DNA from: Leptolyngbyaceae cyanobacterium M33_DOE_097
Lineage (GTDB): Bacteria > Cyanobacteriota > Cyanobacteriia > Leptolyngbyales > Leptolyngbyaceae
Length of the DNA: 38,672 nucleotides
Direction: 5' to 3'
NCBI GenBank assembly: GCA_015296075.1
Contig: DVDV01000195.1
Location: 1 to 38,672, forward strand
A model generated the notes under the pieces. That model was given only the letters and a program-made list of their open reading frames with translations. It searched no databases and was not told where the DNA came from. Shown piece after piece: positions 18,581 through 27,117 of this stretch. Numbering within the stretch: position 1 is the stretch's first letter; each line of letters opens with the position of its first letter. The position numbers and the translations under genes were made by a program.

Positions 18581-20227
18581 TCAGTTGATGGTGAGTCGAG
18601 AAGACTCAAGCTCGGGGGATGCAAGCGGAATTCGGATTTCTTCTTTTTCGACGAGTTTTGCCTCTGGCAAAGGAATCTGGAGCGGCTCAGCCGTTGAGAC
18701 AGGTAGCTGATTCTCAACCGGAATCGGCTCTAATGGTTGCAACGATGGCTCAGTTGGTGGGGCTTGGGCTGGTTTAGTCAAAATCTGACCGATCGCCTGC
18801 CGCACAAACTCCTTCAGCATATTTTGGCGCTGATTATTTTGAAACACCGATCGCAAAATCTGGCTCACTCGGTCGATCGCTAAAGGGCTAGCATCAGTCA
18901 TCGCCAGCGTGGGTTCTTGCGTGTTGAAATACTCAATCAAGCTCAGCCCAGCCAGGCGGGTGAGATAAGCTGCGCTGACACCTTGTACGGCACCACCAGC
19001 CACGTAGGTCACCGCATTGGTCTTGAAGAGAGTCGCGATCGCCTGAGTCGAAAGCTCAACCACGCCAAACTTCAGCATCAGGCTACCAATTTCTACCGCA
19101 ACCTTTTGGGCTTGTTGCAGCGAAAACTGCTGCTTGTAAACTTTGCCCAGCTCGACCACCATTTGCGCGTTAATTGCCGCCGTTGCCACCATATCTAAGG
19201 TTGGTAAAGGACTGGCAAAGGCCGATGCTGCTGCAATCCACTGATATTTCTCAAGAATGGGCGTTGCCCGATTACGCCGAATACCATTCAAGGTCTGCTG
19301 GGCCTTGCTCTTGAGATTACGGGCATCTCCAAAAGAGCTGGTTAGTACCAGGCGATCGCTCTCTTGCTCCAAAATTTCATCCAACCGCTCGATCAGGGGT
19401 GCGATCTGGGCAGGCTGGTCTTCCAACCATTCTTTAGCAGAGCCATCTCTCTGGAGTTGCCGCACTTTAATAGGATTGGGGACTGCCGCGATCGCCACCA
19501 CATCTGCGGGGGCTAAAAACTCAGACACCCGCGATCGCAACGAATTTAGTAGAATCTGCCGTTCATCGGGCAGCACTTGGTCTTGCTTATTAAACAGCAA
19601 CAGCGCGCGCTTACGTTTTGCCAGTTGCTTCAGTAAAGCCAATTCTGAGTCGGTAATATCGCCAGTCACCAAAAACAAGACTAGATCAGCCGTGTTCGCC
19701 CGCTCTAAAGCCTGAGCTTCGGCAGCTAAACCCACTTCGCTCGTCCCAGCAAAACTTGGTGTCTCTGTAATAAGCACCATGCGAGGCGTGTTCCAGCCCG
19801 TCTGTAATTTTTGAATCAGGGATGTTTTGCCGCTGCCCTTCCCCCCCACAACCGCCAGACGAATCTGCTCTCGTTGCATGCCAGCCATAATCTGAGCAAT
19901 TTGAGCATGCAAATCAGAAACTTCCGGCAAAACAGCCTCTCCATCTTTGGTTTCTGGCTCAGTAGCTTCCGTTCTCAGCTGCGTAATGACTTGCTCTGCC
20001 TCGCTTAAAGCCTTTTGCACCACACTTGTGTCAATTGGCAGTCGCTCCAGTGATTCAGCCGGGGGAGCAGGTTTTTGCAACCACCAACCGAGCGCACCAA
20101 CCGACCCGGCAATCAATGCGTAGAACAGCCCATCTCCCGTAGCATGATGAACAACATCTAACAGCAAGATACCGATTGAAAGACCGGCTCCACCGATCAA
20201 CAGCGATTGCGGCAACTTAGGGGTCAT
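18581..20227 (-). CDS. Membrane-anchored GTPase-like protein (degenerate G3), DUF697 type
   Basis: 548 aa. Seen: two N-terminal membrane helices (about 8-28 and 33-50), then a GTPase-like domain with an intact Walker A GGKGSGKTS (128-136), but ETPSFAG (155-161) where DxxG is expected, and NKQD (213-216) for G4. The C-terminal part (about 325-440) is DUF697-like, with WIAAASAFASPLPTLDMVATAAINAQ-type helices. It ends in a Pro/Glu-rich tail. The altered G3 suggests it binds but may hydrolyse GTP poorly (inference). It is paralogous to the downstream GTPase and almost certainly in one operon with it: the downstream ribosome site overlaps its stop codon. It may be the regulatory half of a heteromeric pair. 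Confidence 0.85.
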   Translation of the reverse strand: MTPKLPQSLLIGGAGLSIGILLLDVVHHATGDGLFYALIAGSVGALGWWLQKPAPPAESLERLPIDTSVVQKALSEAEQVITQLRTEATEPETKDGEAVLPEVSDLHAQIAQIMAGMQREQIRLAVVGGKGSGKTSLIQKLQTGWNTPRMVLITETPSFAGTSEVGLAAEAQALERANTADLVLFLVTGDITDSELALLKQLAKRKRALLLFNKQDQVLPDERQILLNSLRSRVSEFLAPADVVAIAAVPNPIKVRQLQRDGSAKEWLEDQPAQIAPLIERLDEILEQESDRLVLTSSFGDARNLKSKAQQTLNGIRRNRATPILEKYQWIAAASAFASPLPTLDMVATAAINAQMVVELGKVYKQQFSLQQAQKVAVEIGSLMLKFGVVELSTQAIATLFKTNAVTYVAGGAVQGVSAAYLTRLAGLSLIEYFNTQEPTLAMTDASPLAIDRVSQILRSVFQNNQRQNMLKEFVRQAIGQILTKPAQAPPTEPSLQPLEPIPVENQLPVSTAEPLQIPLPEAKLVEKEEIRIPLASPELESSRLTIN

Positions 20228-20298
20228 TTTTCATTTTTTCTCAGAGGCATCCCTATTCTATCGAGCCGAGGTGAGTCATAGAAGGGCTGCAACAAAGG

Positions 20299-20327
20299 TA
20301 AAAACCCTGCCATCACTGACAGGGTTT
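20299..20327 (-). terminator. Terminator downstream of the initiator tRNA
   Basis: 8-bp inverted repeat (20302-20309 with 20320-20327) around a 10-nt loop; on the minus strand the stem is followed by a T-run. It fits the end of the tRNA transcript. Confidence 0.7.
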
Positions 20328-20344
20328 CCGTAATTTGATGTATT

Positions 20345-20421
<77 letters not shown>

Positions 20422-20562
20422 GCGCGCTTATCTAATATAACGAAGAAACGTGAAAAAGAACAACTTTTTTCTGGAATTTTCTACAAAATCTTTTGGTGGG
20501 CTGGTCTAGGCAGCTACAATGAGGACGCTGATTCGTATCTGGCGATCGCTGAAACTGCTGCT

Positions 20563-21516
20563 ATGCGTTCTTTTTGGTCTGACCCCTATCTTTGGCTTCA
20601 TCTGGCAGGGCTAGCAACCGTGCCCCTTTTTGTAGATCTTTGTTTAACCGGGTTCGCGATGGGTTACCCCATTTTTCCGGGTTGGTTAGAGGTCTTGCTG
20701 GTTGCCGTCGTGGGGATAGCTCCCATTATTTGGATGCAGTGGCAACGCCCTTTCTATATTTTTAGTGTGCCGGGGTTCGCGCTCAAGCCCGAAATCCTAA
20801 CTGACAGCCAACGCCAAATGCTGACGTTGTTCAAATCGCAGCGCAACCAAATTTTGTCGGTGGTGCTTGCTGTTCTTCTTTTCTTCGGCTTGCAATGGTT
20901 GTACCGTGCCTCGACGATCGCGGCTGAGGTGATTTCACCTGATTATCAAAATCACTTGTTGGGGCTAGGGCTAGCTGCAATTAGTTTCTTAGCAATTAAC
21001 CTGTTTACCCAGGTGCCGCTGAGCGTGATCAATGTTTTGCTTCACAGTGAAAGCGAGTTTGCTCAAGTTCCTGCTTATCCGGTTGAGCAGGTGCGTCAAA
21101 CATTTAGTCTATTGGGCTTGCGGGTGCGTCAAATTCTCCCAGCGATCGCCCCACCAGAGCCAGTTCCCACTAAAGTACAACCAACATCAGCACGTCAGAC
21201 CTCACTCACAGCCCCGGCAGACCTTCCCGAAGCCATGGCTGCTGAAGATCCTAATGAGCTAGAAGAGGCACTTGCGGAGGCAGCAGCAGATGCACCTGTT
21301 TCTGAGGCTGAGGCTGAAACATCGGCAGCGCCCACTGTTCTCTCAGAGGAAATGGAGGACATTTGGGATGTTGTTGAAACAGAAACAGAAATAAAAACCG
21401 AAGATATTTTGATAAGTGATACTTTTTCCCAAGTTGCCGATGACATCCCCCCTGCGGATGATTTAGGCGTGGAAACTAACACGGTATCTAGTGAAAGCGA
21501 TGAAATAGATAAGTAA
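20563..21516 (+). CDS. Membrane protein with low-complexity acidic tail
   Basis: 317 aa in two very different halves. Residues 1-150 hold four hydrophobic helices (about 12-30, 41-60, 97-115, 130-147) with short loops. From about 195 on, the sequence is a disordered Glu/Asp/Ala/Thr-rich tail (EEALAEAAADAPVSEAEAE and similar) with strong negative charge. This layout matches what I remember as the cyanobacterial 'low-complexity tail membrane protein' family, whose function is unknown. The C-terminus is probably cytoplasmic given the even helix number (inference). ATG start; no clear Shine-Dalgarno. It is transcribed divergently from the tRNA. Confidence 0.8.
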   Translation: MRSFWSDPYLWLHLAGLATVPLFVDLCLTGFAMGYPIFPGWLEVLLVAVVGIAPIIWMQWQRPFYIFSVPGFALKPEILTDSQRQMLTLFKSQRNQILSVVLAVLLFFGLQWLYRASTIAAEVISPDYQNHLLGLGLAAISFLAINLFTQVPLSVINVLLHSESEFAQVPAYPVEQVRQTFSLLGLRVRQILPAIAPPEPVPTKVQPTSARQTSLTAPADLPEAMAAEDPNELEEALAEAAADAPVSEAEAETSAAPTVLSEEMEDIWDVVETETEIKTEDILISDTFSQVADDIPPADDLGVETNTVSSESDEIDK

Positions 21517-21647
21517 CTCGATTGGTTGAAGTGTCATTCACAACACATTCTAAATTGAAGATTAAGCTATGGTTGTGATACAACGCTTTCAGAAAAGCAA
21601 CCTGATTTCGTGTATAAGGTATAAAGTTCGCTGGTACTCTCATACTC

Positions 21648-21893
21648 ATGCTTATGAATGGTTTTTCTTCCGAATCAAACGCGGGTGGCGGTGCTAAGTC
21701 ACAGCAAGGCGAGTCTAGCCCGTTTGCAGACGACGTTACAATTTGGGAAAATTTGAAGTCGGCGATCGCGAATAGCTCTGGTTTTCAGCGTTGGCAACTA
21801 GAGCGTTCGAATGAGAATGCGATCGATCACCTGACTTTAGAGTTGCGAGTTCGCCGTTATCTTCGTGAAACCCTTGAAACTCTTGCTTATTAA
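21648..21893 (+). CDS. Small conserved hypothetical protein, 81 aa
   Basis: A short acidic/polar N-terminus (ending SSPFADD) is followed by a helical core: WENLKSAIANSSGFQRWQLER and then LELRVRRYLRETLETLAY at the C-terminus. No membrane segment or cysteine. The regular helix-forming C-terminal half and clean coding composition suggest a real gene; I do not recognise a function. An alternative start two codons downstream (21654) is possible. A hairpin terminator at 21965-21992 lies downstream. Confidence 0.7.
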   Translation: MLMNGFSSESNAGGGAKSQQGESSPFADDVTIWENLKSAIANSSGFQRWQLERSNENAIDHLTLELRVRRYLRETLETLAY

Positions 21894-22409
21894 TTTCTCT
21901 AGTTGTTGGTTTGAGTTTGCTTAACTCAATCAAGCCAGCCTAAAGGAATTTTTTATACAAAACGCCTGAAGCAATAAGTAAATTGTTTCAGGTATGTTTT
22001 TTGCTTCATCTCGTTTTGTATAGCGTTTCTCTGCGGGCGAAATATCAGAGAGCAAGCGCTACGCATCATGTTTGGTGCCAGCGGAGGTAGGAACTACGCT
22101 CCCAGACAGGTGATTCCACACCCGCGACCCATCCTCACTTTTTCCAGTACTGCTATCAATTTTGGACTCTAAACCAAACGCAATTGCCCACCATATATCA
22201 GGGCAAACAGCCGTTCGCCGCTCCTAACGTGGTGTATTTTTTGAATTAGTCCACACTCCAGATCAATTGCTAGAAACGCTGCCCTTAGAAGGTGAAATTA
22301 TATGGGTTAGGCGCGATTTTTTTCCAAATCGGCAGCAAAATCTTTCCAGCCCACGCGCTCTAAATCCTGGCGTCTGTTCGGAAAAATCCAGAAGCTTTAG
22401 CTGACTCTC
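21894..22409. other. Intergenic region with nested inverted repeats
   Basis: 516 bp without a convincing gene. It contains the nested hairpins at 21954-22022 and, right after, an imperfect dyad (about 22023-22068) with TAGCG at one end and CGCTA at the other, of the sort found in dispersed cyanobacterial repeats. The rest is featureless to my eye. Confidence 0.5.
21965..22002 (+). terminator. Hairpin terminator after the 81-aa gene
   Basis: 11-bp stem (21965-21975 with 21982-21992, one G-U), 6-nt loop, then TATGTTTTTT. It sits inside a larger 11-bp inverted repeat (21954-21964 with 22012-22022). Confidence 0.65.
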
Positions 22410-22955
22410 CTAAAACAAAATTTCGAGTACATCTGTAATTTTTCGGGCTTGCTTTCCAACTCGGCTAATCGCTTGATAAGCAGACAAAAGCTTCGGCCCA
22501 TCTACATAGACTTCTGAAGTGGGGTATTTTCGGATGGTTTCCAGCAAAGAGAGTTTGCCATCGTCACTAGCAGCTAGTACCAGAGCCGCTCGCAAAGCCT
22601 GACGGTTAGCACCTCCAGCCGGAGTTTGAATTACATCCCCAATTTGATCAAGAGCAATCTCACCAATTGGGTTATTGAGAACTTGGTCAAGCGTGACGTG
22701 GTTAACTTCAACTTCGCGGGTCAGGACTCGTTGAACTGAAGCAGGCTCTTGGTTTGCCTGACGGAGATAGGTCGCTAGCCCTGGAGGCGCTTCTCCTGTT
22801 GCACCGAGGGCTTCGAGATCTGCTACTGAAATTCGCCCTTCAATGGGGCCATAGCGCAAAACGACTTGTTCAGCGGCTTTTGCGGGTGCCGGAAAAAGAA
22901 TCGGTAGGCTTAGAATTAAAGCGACGAGCGATCGCTGTATCTCTTGAATTTTCAT
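22410..22955 (-). CDS. Exported stand-alone DUF1400 protein
   Basis: 181 aa with a signal peptide (1-27, ending PAKA before AEQ). The mature part matches the DUF1400 domain (VVLRYGPIEGRISVADLEALGATGEAPPGLATYLRQA, then VTREVEVNHVTLDQVLN-like and IRKYPTSEVYVDG). In cyanobacteria this domain usually precedes a secreted alpha/beta hydrolase; here the protein ends after the domain and no hydrolase follows. The start is secure: AGGAGG lies 5 nt before the ATG. Function unknown; a periplasmic role is inferred from the signal peptide. Confidence 0.88.
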   Translation of the reverse strand: MKIQEIQRSLVALILSLPILFPAPAKAAEQVVLRYGPIEGRISVADLEALGATGEAPPGLATYLRQANQEPASVQRVLTREVEVNHVTLDQVLNNPIGEIALDQIGDVIQTPAGGANRQALRAALVLAASDDGKLSLLETIRKYPTSEVYVDGPKLLSAYQAISRVGKQARKITDVLEILF

Positions 22956-23116
22956 AGCAACCTCCTGACTTCACCTCGATCTTGACGCGATCGCGGCTGA
23001 TAAGTTGCTCAAAAAGTAGATTTGACGAAAATTTCTTTCTTTTGAGGTAGCAGGCGAGGAGGCATCACTTTCCAATGATTAGCTTCACTCTGTTAATCAT
23101 TCAACATCCCCCCGCT

Positions 23117-23161
23117 CCCCCGATCTTGCGGCTCCGCCGCCCCCAAATCTCCGCTTTACTC
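23117..23161 (+). repeat. Dispersed repeat block, copy 1
   Basis: 45-bp block with the internal palindromic core GCGGCTCCGCCGC, matching 43 of 45 bases with 23542-23586. Confidence 0.8.
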
Positions 23162-23303
23162 TAATAAAAAAGGCTTACTCTTCGAGCAATCTATTTTGAG
23201 CCAGCAACCCTTGGGGGCATGCCCCCAACCCCCCGCGAGAGGCCGAACCGCCTCCCCTCGCCTCCCCGGCGGAAAGTGTTGCGAATTCCAGTGTTGGATT
23301 AAA

Positions 23304-23329
23304 GGGGTTTTAGGGTGGGGTGGGGTGGG
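23304..23329 (+). other. G-quadruplex motif
   Basis: Five runs of 3-4 G. The last four (23313-23329) are joined by single T loops, the arrangement that forms very stable parallel quadruplexes. It lies on the plus strand in the repeat field between two minus-strand genes. Confidence 0.7.
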
Positions 23330-23541
23330 AACCCTGCTGCGCAGGCTTAAACCACATCTTGCACGCTTGGCAGAAAGCAATTCATAAAGTCCAGATTGCT
23401 GTTGTCAGGGCGATCGCGCTTGTAACCTCCGCCTCACGTCACCCGTCCCCTCTATCAACGAGCAGAGCGTTGATCTTTTCCCCTCAACATTTGGCTAGCT
23501 AACCATTCAACACCCACACGCACCACCTTGCGGGGGGAAGT

Positions 23542-23586
23542 CCCCCGATCTGGCGGCTCCGCCGCCCCCAAATCTCCGCTTAACTC
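23542..23586 (+). repeat. Dispersed repeat block, copy 2
   Basis: Second copy of the block at 23117-23161, 425 bp away, same orientation, two mismatches. Confidence 0.8.
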
Positions 23587-23648
23587 ACCCAAAAGGCTTT
23601 TTTATAGCTGTCGCCAGTTGGTTTAGGACATTGAAAATAAAGGGGGTG

Positions 23649-23683
23649 TGGGGGCTGCGCCCCCAGCCAGGGGTTCCACCCCT
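23649..23683. repeat. Pair of GC-rich hairpins
   Basis: Two adjacent perfect hairpins: 23649-23665 (7-bp arms) and 23669-23683 (6-bp arms, 3-nt loop). They lie just downstream of the protease gene on its strand (stop at 23774), so one may end that transcript, although neither has a T-run. Confidence 0.55.
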
Positions 23684-23773
23684 GCACCCCGTCTTAATCT
23701 AGATGACTATTGCTATAGAAAAGTTTTAAGAACTTGAGAGCAACTATTCAGCCTTTAAGCGTTACTTCCATCT

Positions 23774-24715
23774 CTACTTAGCATTCGCCTCAATCCACTC
23801 TTCAATGCGAGCAATTTCAACGGCATAGTTCAAGATCTTCTGGGGAGCGACTCTGCGCCAACCTGCATGGATGGCAACAATATAATATTGATCGCCAAAC
23901 TTACTGAGAATTGGGCCACCCGATGCACCTCCGGTCGTATCGCAGTCATGCAGCAGTAAACCCTCCTGCTTTTTCAAGACACTGCAACCTCGATGCACCC
24001 CTGCTGTCATCCCCGGCCCGGCCTTAAGTACCAACCCAGGGATACTCTTTGGACTCTTGGGGAAATCCGCGGAATAACCAATCAGCGCCATTTGCTTAGG
24101 CTTCTTAATCAGTTGGGTTGAAGGCAAGTTCTTCCAGCCCAGATAGCCATATTTTTTGCCCAGAGGTTTATCTATTTTGAGCAGTGCCCAATCACTATTC
24201 TCTTTGCCATCCCGAAAGTTTGTGCCTGCGTGGTAAGTCTCAACCTGAGCAATATCAGCTGTGTCAGGGATACTGCCATCCACCATATTCGGCTGAAACG
24301 AAATTTTGCGGCTCGGTTTGCCCGTTTCAGGATTGATCACACAGTGGGCATTCGTTAGCACGATCGCCTCTGCAATCAAAGTACCCGTACAGCTATAGCC
24401 CTCGTTGTCAAAGTTGATGCCGTCAAGCCGACCGATCGCCGCCCAGGGAAATTCGCGGCTCATCATTGGTACGCGATCGTCCCCTCGAATCACCGCCCGA
24501 TAGGGAAAGGGGTTATCGTTTTGCCGTAAAGCGGCAGGCACAAATGGTTGTCGATCTTTAGGCAAGTTAAACGCGGAAGACGTTGACACAGGTGCCAGAT
24601 CTTTAGCGGGTGCAGGGGTTGCCGTCACTGAGTGTATAAAGGATTGCCGCCCGACCGCGATCGCGCTAACTAACCCTAAACAAAGCCAAAGTAACCGTTG
24701 TGAATCCACTTTCAT
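23774..24715 (-). CDS. Exported trypsin-like serine protease (S1)
   Basis: 313 aa. Seen: an N-terminal signal/anchor segment (about 8-22), a Pro/Ala/Ser linker, then a chymotrypsin-fold domain (about 85-313) with the full triad: H124 in TNAHC, D175 in NSDWALLK and S265 in TGGASGGP. It has several cysteines (SCTGT, AHC, GCS, HDCD) that could form disulfides, as in glutamyl-endopeptidase-like enzymes. Function: extracytoplasmic proteolysis; the substrate is unknown. No PDZ domain, so not DegP/HtrA. It is divergent from mltG across 267 bp. Confidence 0.9.
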   Translation of the reverse strand: MKVDSQRLLWLCLGLVSAIAVGRQSFIHSVTATPAPAKDLAPVSTSSAFNLPKDRQPFVPAALRQNDNPFPYRAVIRGDDRVPMMSREFPWAAIGRLDGINFDNEGYSCTGTLIAEAIVLTNAHCVINPETGKPSRKISFQPNMVDGSIPDTADIAQVETYHAGTNFRDGKENSDWALLKIDKPLGKKYGYLGWKNLPSTQLIKKPKQMALIGYSADFPKSPKSIPGLVLKAGPGMTAGVHRGCSVLKKQEGLLLHDCDTTGGASGGPILSKFGDQYYIVAIHAGWRRVAPQKILNYAVEIARIEEWIEANAK

Positions 24716-24982
24716 AGAATTAAGACGCAGGCAAACAATAATAGACCGATTGTTGACGAATACAGCCGCTATGACAACGATTCCGCCTCTTCAAAGCAGA
24801 AAATTCATAGGTATTTACACATTCAGTAAGGTAATGAGCTAAAATTGCCGCTTGGGAGCTGATCCCCGGCAGATGCCGTCGAAGTTGCACTATTAGAGTT
24901 CCCAGTTTTGACCCAGTAAACACTGTCTGTGGTTGCTTTTGGGAGATCGCGTCTGTTGCTAAACGTTTTTCCGCAAAGAACA

Positions 24983-26077
24983 ATGAAACTTCCTGTCACG
25001 AAATGGATTCTTCTTTTTCTAGCGGTACCAATTGCTGCTGTTAGTATTGGCTCCTGGCAACTGATGAATTGGTGGAGCAAGGTTAGTGCCGCACCTGTCA
25101 CGCCTGAAACGACCGCCAAAGTCATTAAGTACCAAATCAAAGAAGGCAGCACTGCTCAGCAGATTGGGCGAGAGCTAGAATCTTTGGGGGTGATTCGCTC
25201 AAGTCAAGCCTGGGATCTGTGGTCACGCTGGATCGCTATGCAAGAACCCGATGGCAGCTATCAGGCTGGCACGTACGAGTTATCGACAGCCGATTCACTA
25301 GAAAAAAACGCCCGCAAGATTTGGGAAGGCGAAGTCGCTCAACTATCTTTTACCATCCCTGAAGGGTGGAACATACGGCAGATGGCAGCCTACTTTGAAG
25401 ACCAGGGTTTCTTTACAGCGAAAGAATTTTTGGCAGCGGCAGAACGCTTCGATACAAAGGATTTTCCCTGGTTGCCAAAAATCACAAAAGGTTATCCGCG
25501 CTTAGAGGGTTACCTCTATCCCGACACTTATCAGGTTGCCGCTGGGACGCTCAAACCCGAAGATGTGATTCGTCAAATGTTGACCCAGTTTGAGCAAGTA
25601 GCCCTGCCTGTCTATCAAAAAGAAAAGGGCAAAACTAACTTGAGTCTGGCAGAATGGGTCACGCTAGGCAGCATTGTTGAGCGAGAAGCCGTCGTCGCCT
25701 CAGAACGCAACTTAATTGCTGGGGTTTTTACCAATCGGTTGAAGCAGTCAATTCCTTTAGCCTCCGATCCAACTGTTGAGTACGCCTTTGGCATTACCCA
25801 GACCCCCGATCGCCCGTTAACGTTTCAGCAGGTGCAAACACCACACCCATACAACACCTATGTAAACGCGGGTTTACCACCCACACCTATTGCTAGCCCT
25901 GGGGTTGAGAGTCTGAAGGCAACACTGAATCCGCAAAAAACAGACTATCTCTACTTTGTTGCCAAGTACGATGGTACTCACGTCTTTAGCCGCACCATGG
26001 AGGAACATCTTGCAGCTCAAGATGCCATTCACGATAAGCGAGAAGCCGAGAAAAAGCCGGAATCAGTAGCAAATTGA
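24983..26077 (+). CDS. mltG: Endolytic murein transglycosylase MltG
   Basis: 364-aa inner-membrane enzyme that cleaves nascent glycan strands and so limits their length. Seen: one N-terminal membrane helix (about 8-28; WILLFLAVPIAAVSIGSW), a LysM-like region (about 50-110; YQIKEGSTAQQIGRELES), and the YceG catalytic domain with GYLYPDTYQV, SIVEREA (E233 and E235, the acidic pair including the catalytic Glu), ASDPTVEYA and the C-terminal YLYFVAKYDGTHVFS. I use ATG 24983 (MKLPVTKW); an upstream GTG at 24929 would add 18 residues before the helix and lacks a ribosome site. yqeG follows 131 bp downstream on the same strand. Confidence 0.93.
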   Translation: MKLPVTKWILLFLAVPIAAVSIGSWQLMNWWSKVSAAPVTPETTAKVIKYQIKEGSTAQQIGRELESLGVIRSSQAWDLWSRWIAMQEPDGSYQAGTYELSTADSLEKNARKIWEGEVAQLSFTIPEGWNIRQMAAYFEDQGFFTAKEFLAAAERFDTKDFPWLPKITKGYPRLEGYLYPDTYQVAAGTLKPEDVIRQMLTQFEQVALPVYQKEKGKTNLSLAEWVTLGSIVEREAVVASERNLIAGVFTNRLKQSIPLASDPTVEYAFGITQTPDRPLTFQQVQTPHPYNTYVNAGLPPTPIASPGVESLKATLNPQKTDYLYFVAKYDGTHVFSRTMEEHLAAQDAIHDKREAEKKPESVAN

Positions 26078-26208
26078 AATCGAATGCTGGGAGTACATCT
26101 AAAGTCTGTAAACTTAAAGTCTGAAGTTTAACAATTAGAGGGACGATTCTCCCTGGCCTGATTGTTATGATTTCTCGAACCTTCGTTCTTTAAGTTCCTC
26201 AAAATCCT

Positions 26209-26748
26209 ATGTCCTGGGGTAAACTCTTACAACCTGATCTGGTTCTGCACGGCCCTGTCTTGCAAATCACACCCGAAACGTTGCAGCAGCATCAACTCAA
26301 AGGGTTAGTACTCGATGTGGATGAAACTTTGGTGCCAATGCGGGCGAGCCAAGCATCTGAAGAGTTGTTGCCCTGGGTTCAGGAGATTCGTCAGGTTGCA
26401 AATATCTGGCTCGTCAGCAACAACATTAGCGAAGGGCGCATTGGGCGCATTGCAAAAGCCCTAGAAGTTCCCTATCTGTTGGGTGCTGGCAAACCGTCAC
26501 GCCGAAAATTGAGACGCGCCGTTGAAGCGATGCAACTCCCGGTCGAGCAGGTGGCAATGGTGGGCGATCGCCTATTCACTGATGTGTTAGCGGGCAACCG
26601 CTTAGGCATGTTCACAATTTTAGTTGAGCCAATGGTCTTTGAGGATGTGGTCAAGCGATCGCGCACCTTTGCCTTTGAAGTGTGGTTATCACGCTTATTG
26701 GGTGCGACCCTTACAACCCCCAATAGCGCAGATGCCAGCCAAGAGTAA
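26209..26748 (+). CDS. yqeG: YqeG-family HAD phosphatase
   Basis: 179-aa cytosolic HAD-superfamily (IIIA type) hydrolase. Motif I is LDVDETLVPM (D36 nucleophile, D38 general acid); motif II is in WLVSNN; motif III is the Lys in GAGKPSRRKL; motif IV is MVGDRLFTDVLAGNRLGM. The length fits the family. Phosphatase substrates are not established; plant and algal relatives include phosphatidylglycerophosphate phosphatase, so a lipid role is possible (family knowledge, not shown here). It is co-oriented with mltG. Confidence 0.92.
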   Translation: MSWGKLLQPDLVLHGPVLQITPETLQQHQLKGLVLDVDETLVPMRASQASEELLPWVQEIRQVANIWLVSNNISEGRIGRIAKALEVPYLLGAGKPSRRKLRRAVEAMQLPVEQVAMVGDRLFTDVLAGNRLGMFTILVEPMVFEDVVKRSRTFAFEVWLSRLLGATLTTPNSADASQE

Positions 26749-27117
26749 CTCATTGCAAATGCTGGAGTCGCAAGCTCTAGCTGGCCGAAATTCCAGACAT
26801 TTAACGCTCACAGAGTAAAAGATGGTCAGGCATTTCGTCCAAATTTTCGCTACGCTCGATCACGTGTGTGGAGAATCAGACTTGAGAGCGATGCGAATCT
26901 TCCTCTTCATAGAGATTCAAAAAAACTATTAGGGGATCACTCGACTTTTCTAAAGTTCGCTATTCTGGGTTATGCTTTTCCTTCAGGCTAAATGTTGCTG
27001 GGCAGGTTCTTTCACAAAACCTTCAGCTTGAACGCTATTGCAGAGCAACATCAACGATAGTCTGAAATTCTTTTTGTGGCAGACAAGCCAACTTTCTTTC
27101 TTGCGTGGGGCATGGCA
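26749..27117. other. Intergenic region, yqeG to aminotransferase
   Basis: 369 bp. No gene, hairpin or repeat of note. An in-frame GTG at 27076 could extend the downstream protein, but it has no ribosome site. Confidence 0.5.

Larger units (their letters stand above)
22956..23773. other. GC-rich repeat field
   Basis: 818 bp with no believable gene. It contains a 45-bp block present twice (23117-23161 and 23542-23586, 43/45 identical), an 18-bp perfect palindrome (23211-23228), a G-quadruplex motif (23304-23329), and two GC-rich hairpins (23649-23665, 23669-23683). Short open frames across it (about 60-75 codons) are Pro/Gly/Arg-rich repeat translations and not genes. Confidence 0.7.

Noticed and set aside
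23156-23387. Open frames of 60-75 codons on both strands in the repeat field
   Set aside because: Low-complexity translations of GC-rich repeats and of the G-run; no ribosome site.
24720-24983. 87-codon minus-strand frame between the protease and mltG genes
   Set aside because: Occupies the divergent promoter region, no recognisable protein features, no Shine-Dalgarno.
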